Shown: positions 55,770-63,454 of the stretch, one piece after another | Position numbering within the stretch: position 1 is the first letter of the stretch | Layout of the letters: the number at the start of each line of letters is the position of its first letter | DNA from: a virus | Reading direction: 5' to 3' (one strand) | Length of the DNA: 64,000 nt | Virus record (IMG/VR): IMGVR_UViG_3300036715_002535 | Span: 47,837-111,836 of that record | The notes under the pieces: model-generated | What the model was told of the DNA's origin: nothing | Databases searched by the model: none | What the model saw: only the letters and a program-made list of their open reading frames with translations | Position numbers and translations under genes: made by a program

Positions 55770-55940
55770 CAGTAGAACCTGAATTGAATTTTGTAGTTGA
55801 GGTCATAGATTGGGTACGAACGAAATACAACTTTCAGAACGTACTGCAACAAGGAAGGGTAGATACTTGTAGAACGGAATCACAAAGATAACTTCGTCAT
55901 CAAAGATGAACAAGTTGAAGTATTTCCACTTGAACTTCAA
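55769..55940 (-). pseudogene. Small protein broken by one extra base
   Basis: TTG 55940 (TTGA coupling) reads MKFKWKYFNLFIFDDEVIFV.PFYKYLPFL; the +1 frame then reads LKVVFRSYPIYDLNYKIQFR to TGA 55769. Removing one T near 55849 joins them (about 56 aa). Confidence 0.6.
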
Positions 55941-56092
55941 TCGGGTTCTCCCCTTTGGAAGTACTCGATTGCATCCTCAACCTGATCCCTAGTGAAGACA
56001 GGTTCTCCCTTGGGATTTCGTTGGGTGGATTTCTTACCCTTCATCACGTGGTATCCGAGGAGCTTCCATTCCTCGTAGGTCTTCATCTTCAT
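55937..56092 (-). CDS. Small protein (51 aa)
   Basis: ATG 56092 (or 56086). YEEWKLLGYHVMKGKKSTQR... small charged phage protein. Confidence 0.62.
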   Translation of the reverse strand: MKMKTYEEWKLLGYHVMKGKKSTQRNPKGEPVFTRDQVEDAIEYFQRGEPD

Positions 56093-56307
56093 GGATTATC
56101 AACTCCCTCAACAAGAGTCACCGGACCCTCAAACTGGAAAGGGATTTTCTTGAAGTGAATGATTGCATCGCACAGATCGTTGATTCCCACAACGATTTCG
56201 ATTCTCTGAACAAGTCCGATCAAGGAACCATCCGGTCCAATGACTCTAGTACCTTCAGAAGTACCATCGGACTCAATTCGAAGGGTGGATACAGCACTCT
56301 GGGTCAT
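56089..56307 (-). CDS. Hypothetical beta-rich protein (72 aa)
   Basis: TRVIGPDGSLIGLVQRIEIV pattern of alternating strands. AAGGAG precedes the ATG. Confidence 0.68.
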   Translation of the reverse strand: MTQSAVSTLRIESDGTSEGTRVIGPDGSLIGLVQRIEIVVGINDLCDAIIHFKKIPFQFEGPVTLVEGVDNP

Positions 56308-56318
56308 GGAAACTCCTT

Positions 56319-56426
56319 CTAGTTATAACCTCTATCTTGAAGTCCAAAGAAGATCTTGGCATGTTCCTTGGTAATGTAGATCGCACCTTCTTCGGTTCCA
56401 ATCACCATGCAGTGACCAAGATCTAT
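56319..56426 (-). CDS. Small protein (36 aa), start uncertain
   Basis: MIDLGHCMVIGTEEGAIYIT... The frame is open upstream to 56561 (VDWTIQVVHGH), so the natural protein may be longer with a hidden start. Confidence 0.5.
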   Translation of the reverse strand: MDLGHCMVIGTEEGAIYITKEHAKIFFGLQDRGYN

Positions 56427-56458
56427 CATGTGACCATGAACAACTTGGATGGTCCAGT

Positions 56459-56830
56459 CTACCTCACCTTGGCAGACTGCTTTGAACTCTTCGTGCTCTT
56501 TGGTCGGTACGCTATGTTTATTTGAAGTGTGAGACCTGCAGGAACCAGAACTTGGAACCACTCTTGAATTCTTGCGAGATTTCCCAGTTTACGAAGCATC
56601 TTCGTGTACATGTAGAAGTCGTAGGGTACCTTCAGATCTGAATGCATACGAAGCAATAGAACATTGTTCATATGCTCATCTACCGAAATACCTAGGTATG
56701 TCGACTCACGTTCCATTTTCTCCCATAGGAGAGGTGGAAGTCTTACAGGAAGATCAACAAAACCCTTCGGGCACCGTTTTGGTTTACCGACTCTAATGCT
56801 TTTCTCGAGATCGCTTAGCTTTTTCGTCAT
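56459..56830 (-). CDS. Hypothetical protein (123 aa)
   Basis: GFVDLPVRLPPLLWEKMERE resembles a ribbon-helix-helix opening, then a helical region. Possibly DNA-binding. Confidence 0.62.
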   Translation of the reverse strand: MTKKLSDLEKSIRVGKPKRCPKGFVDLPVRLPPLLWEKMERESTYLGISVDEHMNNVLLLRMHSDLKVPYDFYMYTKMLRKLGNLARIQEWFQVLVPAGLTLQINIAYRPKSTKSSKQSAKVR

Positions 56831-57087
56831 AGTTTCCTCAGAATGTCCTGAAGGTCGTAAATCCGTCTAGCGTGTACATCTATATTATCGCTAGGTTCTA
56901 GTGCCCAGTTGCAACAAACTTTTAATCCACGTCGCTCTGTTCTCCAGATGGTCATCACGAACCCCGCAACTCTTCGTTTTGTTCCAGCAGGTGGACGAAA
57001 CCACTCTAGAGATTCTAGCTGACAACCAAACCAACCCGACCAGCGATAGGTCACACCATCGATCCGATATTGGACGTGGTCTCTCAT
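56827..57087 (-). CDS. Hypothetical protein (86 aa)
   Basis: Beta-rich, Trp-rich front; helical end. Overlaps both neighbours by four bases. Confidence 0.65.
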   Translation of the reverse strand: MRDHVQYRIDGVTYRWSGWFGCQLESLEWFRPPAGTKRRVAGFVMTIWRTERRGLKVCCNWALEPSDNIDVHARRIYDLQDILRKL

Positions 57088-57383
57088 GGCTTGGAGAAGA
57101 AGAACTGTGGAGCCACTGCAAACTCCATTCTAAGGATACTCGGATCATCTTCCTTAGCGGTCATCACAGTATAGCCCCACAAGGTGCCTAGCACCCCTTG
57201 GTTTCGAAGAAGGGCGGAAGACTCTGGATCGAATCCAGAGTTCAGGTTGTAAAGGTGTAGCATTCGAATTGTATGCCCATTGGACTTCAGAATCATTTGT
57301 TCTGGAGTCCAGTCCGGGTTTTCCATCTCATGAGATACTTGCTTGAGAATCTCTTGAAGTTCGTGCTTCACTCCGTTGCTCAT
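57084..57383 (-). CDS. Hypothetical protein (99 aa), paralogue of the next gene
   Basis: EMENPDWTPEQMILKSNGH... LGTLWGYTVM aligns with the 57328-57663 product (AAWKGDWNPTTHILRLTQ... LLGYRIKVQE): a local duplication. Confidence 0.68.
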   Translation of the reverse strand: MSNGVKHELQEILKQVSHEMENPDWTPEQMILKSNGHTIRMLHLYNLNSGFDPESSALLRNQGVLGTLWGYTVMTAKEDDPSILRMEFAVAPQFFFSKP

Positions 57384-57663
57384 GTACCCTCTCAAATTTG
57401 TGCTTTGACTCGTTGAAACGTGATTCTTGAACTTTGATCCTGTATCCCAATAGGGAACCTCTCCAACCAGCATCAAGGGCTTCCTGCTTAGTTTCAGGAT
57501 CGATCATTCCGGGAGTATGTTCATGAATGAGATCGATCAAAGACTGGGTCAAACGAAGGATATGTGTTGTTGGATTCCAATCCCCTTTCCAAGCGGCAAT
57601 CTCGAGAGAAATATGGTGAAGATACACTTCAACTTCATTCTTCCAGAATGCTTCTTGAGTCAT
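57328..57663 (-). CDS. Hypothetical protein (111 aa), paralogue of the previous gene
   Basis: Same architecture as 57084-57383. The last 19 residues overlap that gene in another frame, so the natural stop may be earlier. Confidence 0.65.
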   Translation of the reverse strand: MTQEAFWKNEVEVYLHHISLEIAAWKGDWNPTTHILRLTQSLIDLIHEHTPGMIDPETKQEALDAGWRGSLLGYRIKVQESRFNESKHKFERVHEQRSEARTSRDSQASIS

Positions 57664-57830
57664 GCCTTCTCCCGAGCTTCTTTGAACGCAAGGATCTTTT
57701 CAATCGGAATCACCTCTTTGCCAAGAATTCGTTCTGCTTCGAGTGAAAGTGGCACGCATGATGGTTTGCTTCGAGACCTTCAAAAAAATCTTGAAGCCTG
57801 AGACTGGATCAAATGTGAGGGGAGTTCCAT
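57660..57830 (-). pseudogene. Small protein broken by two small indels
   Basis: ATG 57830: MELP, then frame -1 LTFDPVSGFKIFLKVSKQTI MRATF, then back to the first frame LEAERILGKEVIPIEKILAF to TGA 57660. One missing C in CTCCCC and one extra base about 57738 explain it. Confidence 0.55.
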
Positions 57831-57847
57831 AATTTATTAACCCACGT

Positions 57848-58093
57848 TTAAATCGTTTTTACGTGGCGATTTTTCTTGACAGACCCTTGATAGGGCATCG
57901 AGGGATCAAACGAACCAAAGGCCCAGTAGCCAACGACTCCACATACCGGACAGTAAACTTCATATTCAGAAACTACATGATCCCCTTCAAACGACTTAAT
58001 AGTTTCTCGAACATTCCGTTCGTGACAGATGGGACAATCTCCAAGTGGAAACCAGTATCTCCACACTCTCTTGATGACTTGCCAGAAGGTCAT
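57848..58093 (-). CDS. Conserved zinc-ribbon phage protein (81 aa)
   Basis: FWQVIKRVWRYWFPLGDCPI, CHERNVRETI, VYCPVCGVVGYWAFGSFDPS: a family present in many phages. ATG 58093 overlaps the upstream stop. Confidence 0.8.
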   Translation of the reverse strand: MTFWQVIKRVWRYWFPLGDCPICHERNVRETIKSFEGDHVVSEYEVYCPVCGVVGYWAFGSFDPSMPYQGSVKKNRHVKTI

Positions 58094-58290
58094 AGCTGTT
58101 TCCACGAATGAATATCCTGCATTGCGAAGTCTCTGGTGTCATTCTTCTCCGCGTCAGTCGCCTTGAGGAAGAATTGGGCACCCAGATGATGTGCAGTCTC
58201 TCCCCACCATAGGAACTGAGGGTAAATTCCCCGGATTCTTCGTTCCCCTCTCCAGTTCGTGTAGTCGATCTCCACTAGGACTCGTTCCAT
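58090..58290 (-). CDS. Conserved WYL-like small phage protein (66 aa)
   Basis: LVEIDYTNWRGERRIRGIYP ... HHLGAQFFLKATDAEKNDTR and FAMQDIHSW is a very common phage family reminiscent of the WYL sensor fold. ATG 58290 behind GGAG. Confidence 0.8.
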   Translation of the reverse strand: MERVLVEIDYTNWRGERRIRGIYPQFLWWGETAHHLGAQFFLKATDAEKNDTRDFAMQDIHSWKQL

Positions 58291-58384
58291 TCGAGACTCC
58301 ACTGATATTCCCACCAGCGAACAGATCCGGATGGGTGGGGTTACCACAGGTGCAGGAGAAGGGTTCGCATCTTACGCAGGCCAT
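58275..58384 (-). pseudogene. Zinc-binding small protein broken by one missing G
   Basis: ATG 58384: MACVRCEPFSCTCGNPTHPD LFAGG, then the -1 frame EYQWSLEWNES to TAG 58275. Adding one G to the run at about 58310 restores 36 residues. The uncorrected frame runs on to 58154 without protein character. Confidence 0.55.
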
Positions 58385-58644
58385 CAGGGCTTCGTGAAGA
58401 AATCTGCAACTTCACGATTGAGAATTCCTCTCATTTGCTCCAAGAGCTGTTCGATCTCCGCATTTGTTCTCTGCAGATCTAGCAGGCTAGGAGCACCCTC
58501 ATATTGAGGATCTTTCCGAGCATGGTCGGAGGGTCTGAACATCTCTCCGTAGTGCAGCTTCATGCAACGCTCACACATGGGAAGGTGTTCTCTTCCCCAG
58601 AGCATTTTCAGGTTGCTATGGCAGTTTGGACACACTAGGCTCAT
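58384..58644 (-). CDS. Zinc-ribbon protein with helical tail (86 aa)
   Basis: MSLVCPNCHSNLKML and MCERCMKLH form the metal site; the C-terminal half is a coiled-coil-like helix. Confidence 0.7.
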   Translation of the reverse strand: MSLVCPNCHSNLKMLWGREHLPMCERCMKLHYGEMFRPSDHARKDPQYEGAPSLLDLQRTNAEIEQLLEQMRGILNREVADFFTKP

Positions 58645-58993
58645 GTTGAGATAACCTCTTCTCTCGGTACTCTTCGAGGGCTTTAATTGCTTCGGTACGA
58701 TTGAGGAATGGTCCAAGCTTGTTCTTCATGTTCAGCTCTTCAGGGTGGGCGAACCAATCGAACTTGAACTTGTGACCAGCAGCGACCTTCCGAACGATCC
58801 CTAGCTTGGGGTGAATCCAAGACCCATCGAGCAGGTTCTCCCAACGATCGTAGTTCCTCTTGTTCCCACCACCAGTTCCTTTTTCTTTGTGGGTTTCAAG
58901 AAGGGTTGGCATCTGCGTCATATTTTCAGACCTTTCCACCTTTGCGTTATGAATCTCAATGTGGTTAGGCCAAACATCTGTCAGGTCCCTCAA
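58616..58993 (-). CDS. Hypothetical protein (125 aa)
   Basis: TTG 58993 or ATG 58921 may be the start. NYDRWENLLDGSWIHPKLGI is beta-rich; NRTEAIKALEEYREKRL is a final helix. Confidence 0.6.
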   Translation of the reverse strand: MRDLTDVWPNHIEIHNAKVERSENMTQMPTLLETHKEKGTGGGNKRNYDRWENLLDGSWIHPKLGIVRKVAAGHKFKFDWFAHPEELNMKNKLGPFLNRTEAIKALEEYREKRLSQHEPSVSKLP

Positions 58994-59036
58994 ATCCCCT
59001 GTTTACGATTACTCAGAGCGAAGGGGAAGTTCTCGA

Positions 59037-59230
59037 TCAAGGTGATCCGAGGATCAGAATCACCATAGCAATTCCAAAGATCCACATGAACCCAGGATTA
59101 CCTTGCTTGAGGTTGATGTAGGCTACTGCGAAGTGGCAACCAAAAGCGATGGGCGCCAACACTGCGTAAGACCTAGAAGAGGTCTAGTTTCTTTGGGAGC
59201 CTGGGACCAGATCTTACGAAGGAGATTCAT
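59037..59230 (-). pseudogene. Small membrane protein broken by one missing base
   Basis: ATG 59230: MNLLRKIWSQAPKETRPLL, then the -1 frame RSYAVLAPIAFGCHFAVAYI and GFMWIFGIAMVILILGSP to TGA 59037. Two membrane helices. The second frame has no good start. Confidence 0.55.
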
Positions 59231-59594
59231 GCTTCATCACTTTACATTGTGGGCAGTTGGAATCCTTCTCCAGTGAAGCTAAGCACATCTGGCAGATTGC
59301 GACTCCAAAGTTTGAAAGACCAACCTCACCCTTGAGGATGTGCTTACCACAGAGGAGGCATCCTGGAAGATGGCTCTCCATGAATGCTTCGTGGGTTTTA
59401 CTCTTGACTGAAGGGACTTCACGATACTCGTAGTTGATACACCCTTCACGGCAGTCGCATGCCCTTCGCTCCATCCACTCCCACCAGACCATCTTCTGAC
59501 CTTCACGAAGAGGGTAGGTTCCGACTGGACGAGGCTTCCAAGCGAAGTAACGCTTCCATTCCTTGTCAGGTGGTTCCGAGTGAAACCAGAACAT
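59214..59594 (-). CDS. Trp-rich protein with C-terminal zinc ribbon (126 aa)
   Basis: EWKRYFAWKPRPVGTYPL ... VWWEWMERRACDC resembles a small phage beta family; the C-terminus has CLLC...CQMC...CPQC. Possibly two small proteins fused. Confidence 0.65.
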   Translation of the reverse strand: MFWFHSEPPDKEWKRYFAWKPRPVGTYPLREGQKMVWWEWMERRACDCREGCINYEYREVPSVKSKTHEAFMESHLPGCLLCGKHILKGEVGLSNFGVAICQMCLASLEKDSNCPQCKVMKHESPS

Positions 59595-59674
59595 TAGTGC
59601 TCCTGCTTGTCCAGACGAAGTTTGGCGTGCTCGTTGGTGTAGCCACCAGGGTAACGCTTCATCAACTTAGTCAT
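59594..59674 (-). CDS. Duplicate of a MazG tail (26 aa)
   Basis: MTKLMKRYPGGYTNEHAKLR... repeats residues 150-175 of the MazG-like protein upstream almost exactly. Start overlaps that gene's stop and its own TAA overlaps the next ATG. Confidence 0.5.
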   Translation of the reverse strand: MTKLMKRYPGGYTNEHAKLRLDKQEH

Positions 59675-59882
59675 GTTCGCTTTCGATGACTTGCTTGGAA
59701 TCGATCTTTCATCTGAATGCAGCTTTCTTTGAATGTCAAACCACCCTCGTGCACCAACCTAGGCTTAGGCGGAGCAGGAGGTTCAGGAGCATGCTCCTGT
59801 TTATCAAGACGAAGTTTCGCGTGCTCGTTGGTGTAGCCACCAGGGTAACGCTTCATCAACTTAATCATGTTAGCTTCAATGA
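59594..59882. repeat. Direct repeat of about 92 bases (59594-59685 and 59789-59882)
   Basis: The two copies match at roughly nine of ten positions. The upstream copy encodes part of the MazG-like protein; the downstream copy encodes the 26-aa peptide. Confidence 0.85.
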
Positions 59883-60315
59883 CCTGCTCATCAGTTACGT
59901 TGAACCTGCGACACATTTCTTCGTAGTGGATGCCAATGTTGTAGAATTTGCGACGAATCTCCTCCCTTGAAGACTTTTCGTCTACGGTTTGATGCGTCAA
60001 AGAAAGAGCTGCTGCCGTTCGAAGAAACAACTTCAAGTTATCCCATCCGGAGAAGTAGATAGAAAGATTCTTAGGATCCACAGACTCGAAGATCTGGTTC
60101 AGTTCAGTGAGCCCAACCTGGAGATAGAAACGGAAATCCCCAAGCTCCTCGAGGATGTTCTTCTTGTCGAGAGGCTGCTCGTAGATGGTATGCTTCTTCC
60201 AAGCATCTGCGAGCTCACCAAGCTCTCCCAGCATGCCAATGAACGAATGATCCATTCGCTCACGATAGGTTGATTGTGGCTTTGCAAGGGTAGCAACAAA
60301 GTCTGGATAGTTCAT
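59671..60315 (-). CDS. MazG-like protein with extended C-terminus (214 aa)
   Basis: HSFIGMLGELGELADAWKKH, NILEELGDFRFYLQVGLTEL give the ExxE...ExxD sites. RYPGGYTNEHAKLRLDKQ typical of phage MazG tails follows, then a proline-rich and basic extension. The last eight residues may be out of frame because of an extra A near 59691. Confidence 0.8.
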   Translation of the reverse strand: MNYPDFVATLAKPQSTYRERMDHSFIGMLGELGELADAWKKHTIYEQPLDKKNILEELGDFRFYLQVGLTELNQIFESVDPKNLSIYFSGWDNLKLFLRTAAALSLTHQTVDEKSSREEIRRKFYNIGIHYEEMCRRFNVTDEQVIEANMIKLMKRYPGGYTNEHAKLRLDKQEHAPEPPAPPKPRLVHEGGLTFKESCIQMKDRFQASHRKRT

Positions 60316-60347
60316 TAGTCCCTCATGGTCTAATGAGTAACCCTTGT

Positions 60348-60710
60348 CTAGTCAGCTTTCCAGGTAAAGTAAGCTTCATCCCAAGTCAGAATGTGCTGCA
60401 AGAAGTTGGTTCGAATGAATTCCAGAATCTTCTCAGAATTATCGTTCAGAACGCACTTCAAAGCGTGATCAACCATGAATTGAAGAATTCTTTGATGCTC
60501 GTTCTTGTGGGATTCGTAGAGAGGATACTTCGAATCCTTCATCTCCTGCTCTTCCTTGAAGAAGTGAGCAGTACAGTAGTCGATCAAGCGCCGAGAGAAA
60601 TCCCTTCGAATCCGAAGGTCCAACTCTTCTCCAACGTGTACCTTCGAACGGAGATCTTCGTACAAACGAAAGATCCCTTCATGGTCCTGAATCAGTTCAA
60701 TCCTACTCAT
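60348..60710 (-). CDS. Hemerythrin-like protein (copy 3, divergent)
   Basis: DHEGIF, HFFKE (HxxxE), HKNEH (HxxxH) and HILTWD (HxxxxD) are all present in 120 residues, although overall sequence is far from the other two. A TATAAT lies upstream (about 60764-60769). Confidence 0.85.
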   Translation of the reverse strand: MSRIELIQDHEGIFRLYEDLRSKVHVGEELDLRIRRDFSRRLIDYCTAHFFKEEQEMKDSKYPLYESHKNEHQRILQFMVDHALKCVLNDNSEKILEFIRTNFLQHILTWDEAYFTWKAD

Positions 60711-60763
60711 TTCTCACCTCTATCTGCACAAAGGATCTCTCAACAGTTAGAGGTATCGCACAT

Positions 60764-60809
60764 TCCATTATAGCCGTTCGGGAACACAAAAGGAAGTCCT
60801 TTCATATAA
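60764..60809. promoter_or_regulatory. Divergent -10 boxes
   Basis: TATAAT on the minus strand (60769-60764) faces the hemerythrin gene, and TATAAT on the plus strand (about 60804-60809) faces the metallopeptidase gene. No class I palindrome or class II repeat is present. Confidence 0.5.
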
Positions 60810-60827
60810 TAGAAGGGAGGTATTTCC

Positions 60828-61247
60828 ATGAGCAACCTGAAACAAAAACCATGGTGGCTTCCAATTTACGGCAGATGGGTAACGATGTATCCTTACATCT
60901 ACTACCCTTCAAGTGTGAACGGTGAAGAGTACGCACTCAAGTACCCTTGGGTGATCGCACACGAAACAGTTCATCTTCGCCAGCAGAAAGAGTACAGTGG
61001 TGGTTTAACCAAGTGGTACATCAAGTACCTCACGGACAAGAAATTCCGTTTGGCAGCAGAGGTAGAAGCCATTGCGGTTGAATTGAACTACAATCTGGCT
61101 CGAGATCCTCGTTGGGTTGAAACTACCCTGATGCAGTACGCAGACGAGCTTTCCGGCTCCTCCTACTCCCACGCTGCGGATTCGAAGAATGAGGCAGTTC
61201 ATCTTCTCCGGACGGAACTGGGTAGAATTTCTGGAACTGTAATATAA
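60828..61247 (+). CDS. Zincin-like putative metallopeptidase (139 aa)
   Basis: VIAHETVHLRQQ (residues 42-53) is HExxH, with an acidic RLAAEVEAI helix about 30 residues later as third ligand. A compact phage family. GGGAGG precedes the ATG. Substrate unknown. Confidence 0.75.
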   Translation: MSNLKQKPWWLPIYGRWVTMYPYIYYPSSVNGEEYALKYPWVIAHETVHLRQQKEYSGGLTKWYIKYLTDKKFRLAAEVEAIAVELNYNLARDPRWVETTLMQYADELSGSSYSHAADSKNEAVHLLRTELGRISGTVI

Positions 61248-61266
61248 TTGATCAATGGGGGATGGC

Positions 61267-61575
61267 ATGGCTAAGCTAAAGATCATCGCAAGAATCCTAG
61301 AGCCTTCAGACTATCTCTGGCACGCTTACGATTCGGATCAACCGATGTCTCTGACAACACGCAATGGTCACAAGACCATTTCGATGCGGAAGGGAACCAA
61401 ATACGGAATTAGACCATCAACTAGTGGTTCTGCAATCCGAATGATAACGGAGATGTATGGACCAACCATCGTCTTTACCCTCACGATGGATGAGAAGCGT
61501 GCCCTTCTAGCTAAGTCCGTTCCCGCTCCCAAAGGGACTCTTCAGCAGGTGGCCCGGGTTCGAGCAGGTAAATGA
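61267..61575 (+). CDS. Tagged protein (102 aa), N-terminus MAKLKIIARI
   Basis: Variant of the tag. Alpha/beta remainder with a basic end. Behind the sequence GTAATATAATTG, which has a -10-like box but no GTAACC arm. Confidence 0.68.
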   Translation: MAKLKIIARILEPSDYLWHAYDSDQPMSLTTRNGHKTISMRKGTKYGIRPSTSGSAIRMITEMYGPTIVFTLTMDEKRALLAKSVPAPKGTLQQVARVRAGK

Positions 61576-61874
61576 CCTCTGAAGAACAAGAACGTGCTGA
61601 AAGAGCAAGCCATCTGCAGCTATCTACGGATATGCTTCGTGAGCAGCGGCATTGCCTGGCTATTCAATTTCAGATGATGAAGGATGCCCAGGAAAGACTA
61701 GAGCATCTGTCCACTTTCGCAGAGAACGTTGAAATCCTTCTGCCAACACTACAAATGAAGATTGTTAATCTGATCGGAATGATAGATGATTTAGAGGATG
61801 AGGTCAAGAAGAAAGGTCTCCTTCAACAAGAGAAAAAGACTTTTCTTTCTAAGCTCAGATCACTCTTTCGGTAA
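61572..61874 (+). CDS. Coiled-coil protein (100 aa)
   Basis: Long heptad-containing helix (residues 5-85), ATGA coupled to the tagged gene. Confidence 0.7.
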   Translation: MTSEEQERAERASHLQLSTDMLREQRHCLAIQFQMMKDAQERLEHLSTFAENVEILLPTLQMKIVNLIGMIDDLEDEVKKKGLLQQEKKTFLSKLRSLFR

Positions 61875-62057
61875 CATTACAGTTTGACCTCGGAAGTCTT
61901 CCAAGAGTCTCTTCCAGAAGAGCATGTCCGAGACCTTACCACTGGTCTCCCAAGTCTTGTACCAGGGCTTAAGAAGATTTGCAAGCTGGGAGATATCAAT
62001 GTTCTCGAACTTACGAACTAGGAGTCGATTGTAAAGTTCTTCAATCTCTTTGTTCAT
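61860..62057 (-). CDS. Hypothetical helical protein (65 aa)
   Basis: MNKEIEELYNRLLVRKFENI... tail to tail with the coiled-coil gene. Confidence 0.65.
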   Translation of the reverse strand: MNKEIEELYNRLLVRKFENIDISQLANLLKPWYKTWETSGKVSDMLFWKRLLEDFRGQTVMLPKE

Positions 62058-62439
62058 AAATCCCCAGAGTAGCTTGTTGCGGATCTACGGATAGAATTTT
62101 GTTGATAGCTGGACAAGCGCTCATGCTTCTAATGATGGCGTCAAGCTTACAGTCTGGCTTGTGACCGGCAGATCCCTTGTAAGCCTCTACCAGTTCAGGA
62201 AGAGCTGCGTTTGGATCGTCCGGATCAAGACCACTGCAGACTGGGCAGTTGCTCAGAAGCATGATTGGACCTCTCCCCGTGATCAAAGAGAGCTTACCAA
62301 ACCATTCGAAGTAGAGCAGCATGTCTAGAGGAGTATGCACATCCTCGATGTTCATTTCCTTCTTACGGTCCTTGAGAAAGACCATCCCATCCTGAACTGT
62401 TGGTCTGCCCTCGGAGATATGTCTTAGCTTTTGGTTCAT
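62041..62439 (-). CDS. Hypothetical protein with CxxC (132 aa)
   Basis: LLSNCPVCSGLDPDDPN and HKPDCKLDAIIRS may form a zinc site. One-base overlap upstream. Confidence 0.68.
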   Translation of the reverse strand: MNQKLRHISEGRPTVQDGMVFLKDRKKEMNIEDVHTPLDMLLYFEWFGKLSLITGRGPIMLLSNCPVCSGLDPDDPNAALPELVEAYKGSAGHKPDCKLDAIIRSMSACPAINKILSVDPQQATLGIYEQRD

Positions 62440-62696
62440 CAGCTCAACCTTCCGACTTCGAGGAGTCGAACGAAGACTCTAGGAATTGGTTCCTTGCGAA
62501 CTAGCTCAGCCGCAACAGTCATCACGTTCACATCAACCGAGACGCTTACATTCGTAGCTTCACAAACACGAATGCAAGGATCTGGATCCTTTGGAAAGTT
62601 GATGGAATACTCCACACCCTTTACTGGGAAATGATCTAATTCAACGTCCCGATAAAGTATGTACTTTTCTTTTGAAAGCATGAACCGAACAAGCAT
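62439..62696 (-). CDS. Hypothetical beta-rich protein (85 aa)
   Basis: ILYRDVELDHFPVKGVEYSI ... beta sandwich-like. Common layout among phage proteins; no named family. Confidence 0.68.
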   Translation of the reverse strand: MLVRFMLSKEKYILYRDVELDHFPVKGVEYSINFPKDPDPCIRVCEATNVSVSVDVNVMTVAAELVRKEPIPRVFVRLLEVGRLS

Positions 62697-63454
62697 TAAT
62701 CCTCCACCTTATACGCAGTCTCGAACAGATTCCGAATTTCTTGGTCGCCTTCGAATTCAATCTCACGAGTCTTTGGATTGACATGGAGCAGGCAATGCTT
62801 CCAGTCGTTCGTGTACTTAGCGGAGCTAATTTTGAGGTATTCGAAGTGCTTGATGACATATTCTACGAAGATCTTCGCGGATTCGTCAGCTTCTCCCTCG
62901 AATTTCGCAGGAATAGTTCCAAAGTCAAATGAACCAACCTTCTGGTTGTTGGCTCCAAAGAACGTGAGGTTACCATAGGAAGCAACCTCTGAGTGGAACT
63001 CGTAACCTGTGTTGTCTCCCACCAAGTTGCTCTCATGCAGCTTGACGAGTTGGAGAGCTTCCCTCAGGTACTTGGGTAGATGAGGAGCATCTAGAATATC
63101 GTTGGTGAGTGCCGTGTTGAGATGTTGCCAAAGTAAGCGAGCAGTCTCTAGGCGGTTGTCGAAGCTAGCCATCTTCAACACCTGCAGGGCATTTACAATT
63201 CCTTCATATGCTACAAAGTCCCAGATTGGTTCTTTACGAAGGGACTGGGTAAACAACTCCAAGACCCTCTCTTTGTGATTTTCAAGTTTGAGAGGGGAGA
63301 CCATCGAGTGCCGCAAGTCAGAGTCCCATTCCCAGATTGCTCCTTCTTTCGTGGTACCAGAACTAGAGAAGGCACAAGAGGTACAACTTGCAATCCAGAT
63401 TTCTCCCTCCTGAGAGACCTTACCAGGCATTCCGCATGTTGGGCAGTTTTTCAT
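62696..63454 (-). CDS. Zinc-ribbon fusion protein (252 aa)
   Basis: N-terminal CPTCGMPG...CTSCAFS is a Lar/restriction-alleviation-type ribbon (residues 4-45). The rest is a helical region and a beta-rich C-terminal domain not recognised. Confidence 0.7.
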   Translation of the reverse strand: MKNCPTCGMPGKVSQEGEIWIASCTSCAFSSSGTTKEGAIWEWDSDLRHSMVSPLKLENHKERVLELFTQSLRKEPIWDFVAYEGIVNALQVLKMASFDNRLETARLLWQHLNTALTNDILDAPHLPKYLREALQLVKLHESNLVGDNTGYEFHSEVASYGNLTFFGANNQKVGSFDFGTIPAKFEGEADESAKIFVEYVIKHFEYLKISSAKYTNDWKHCLLHVNPKTREIEFEGDQEIRNLFETAYKVED

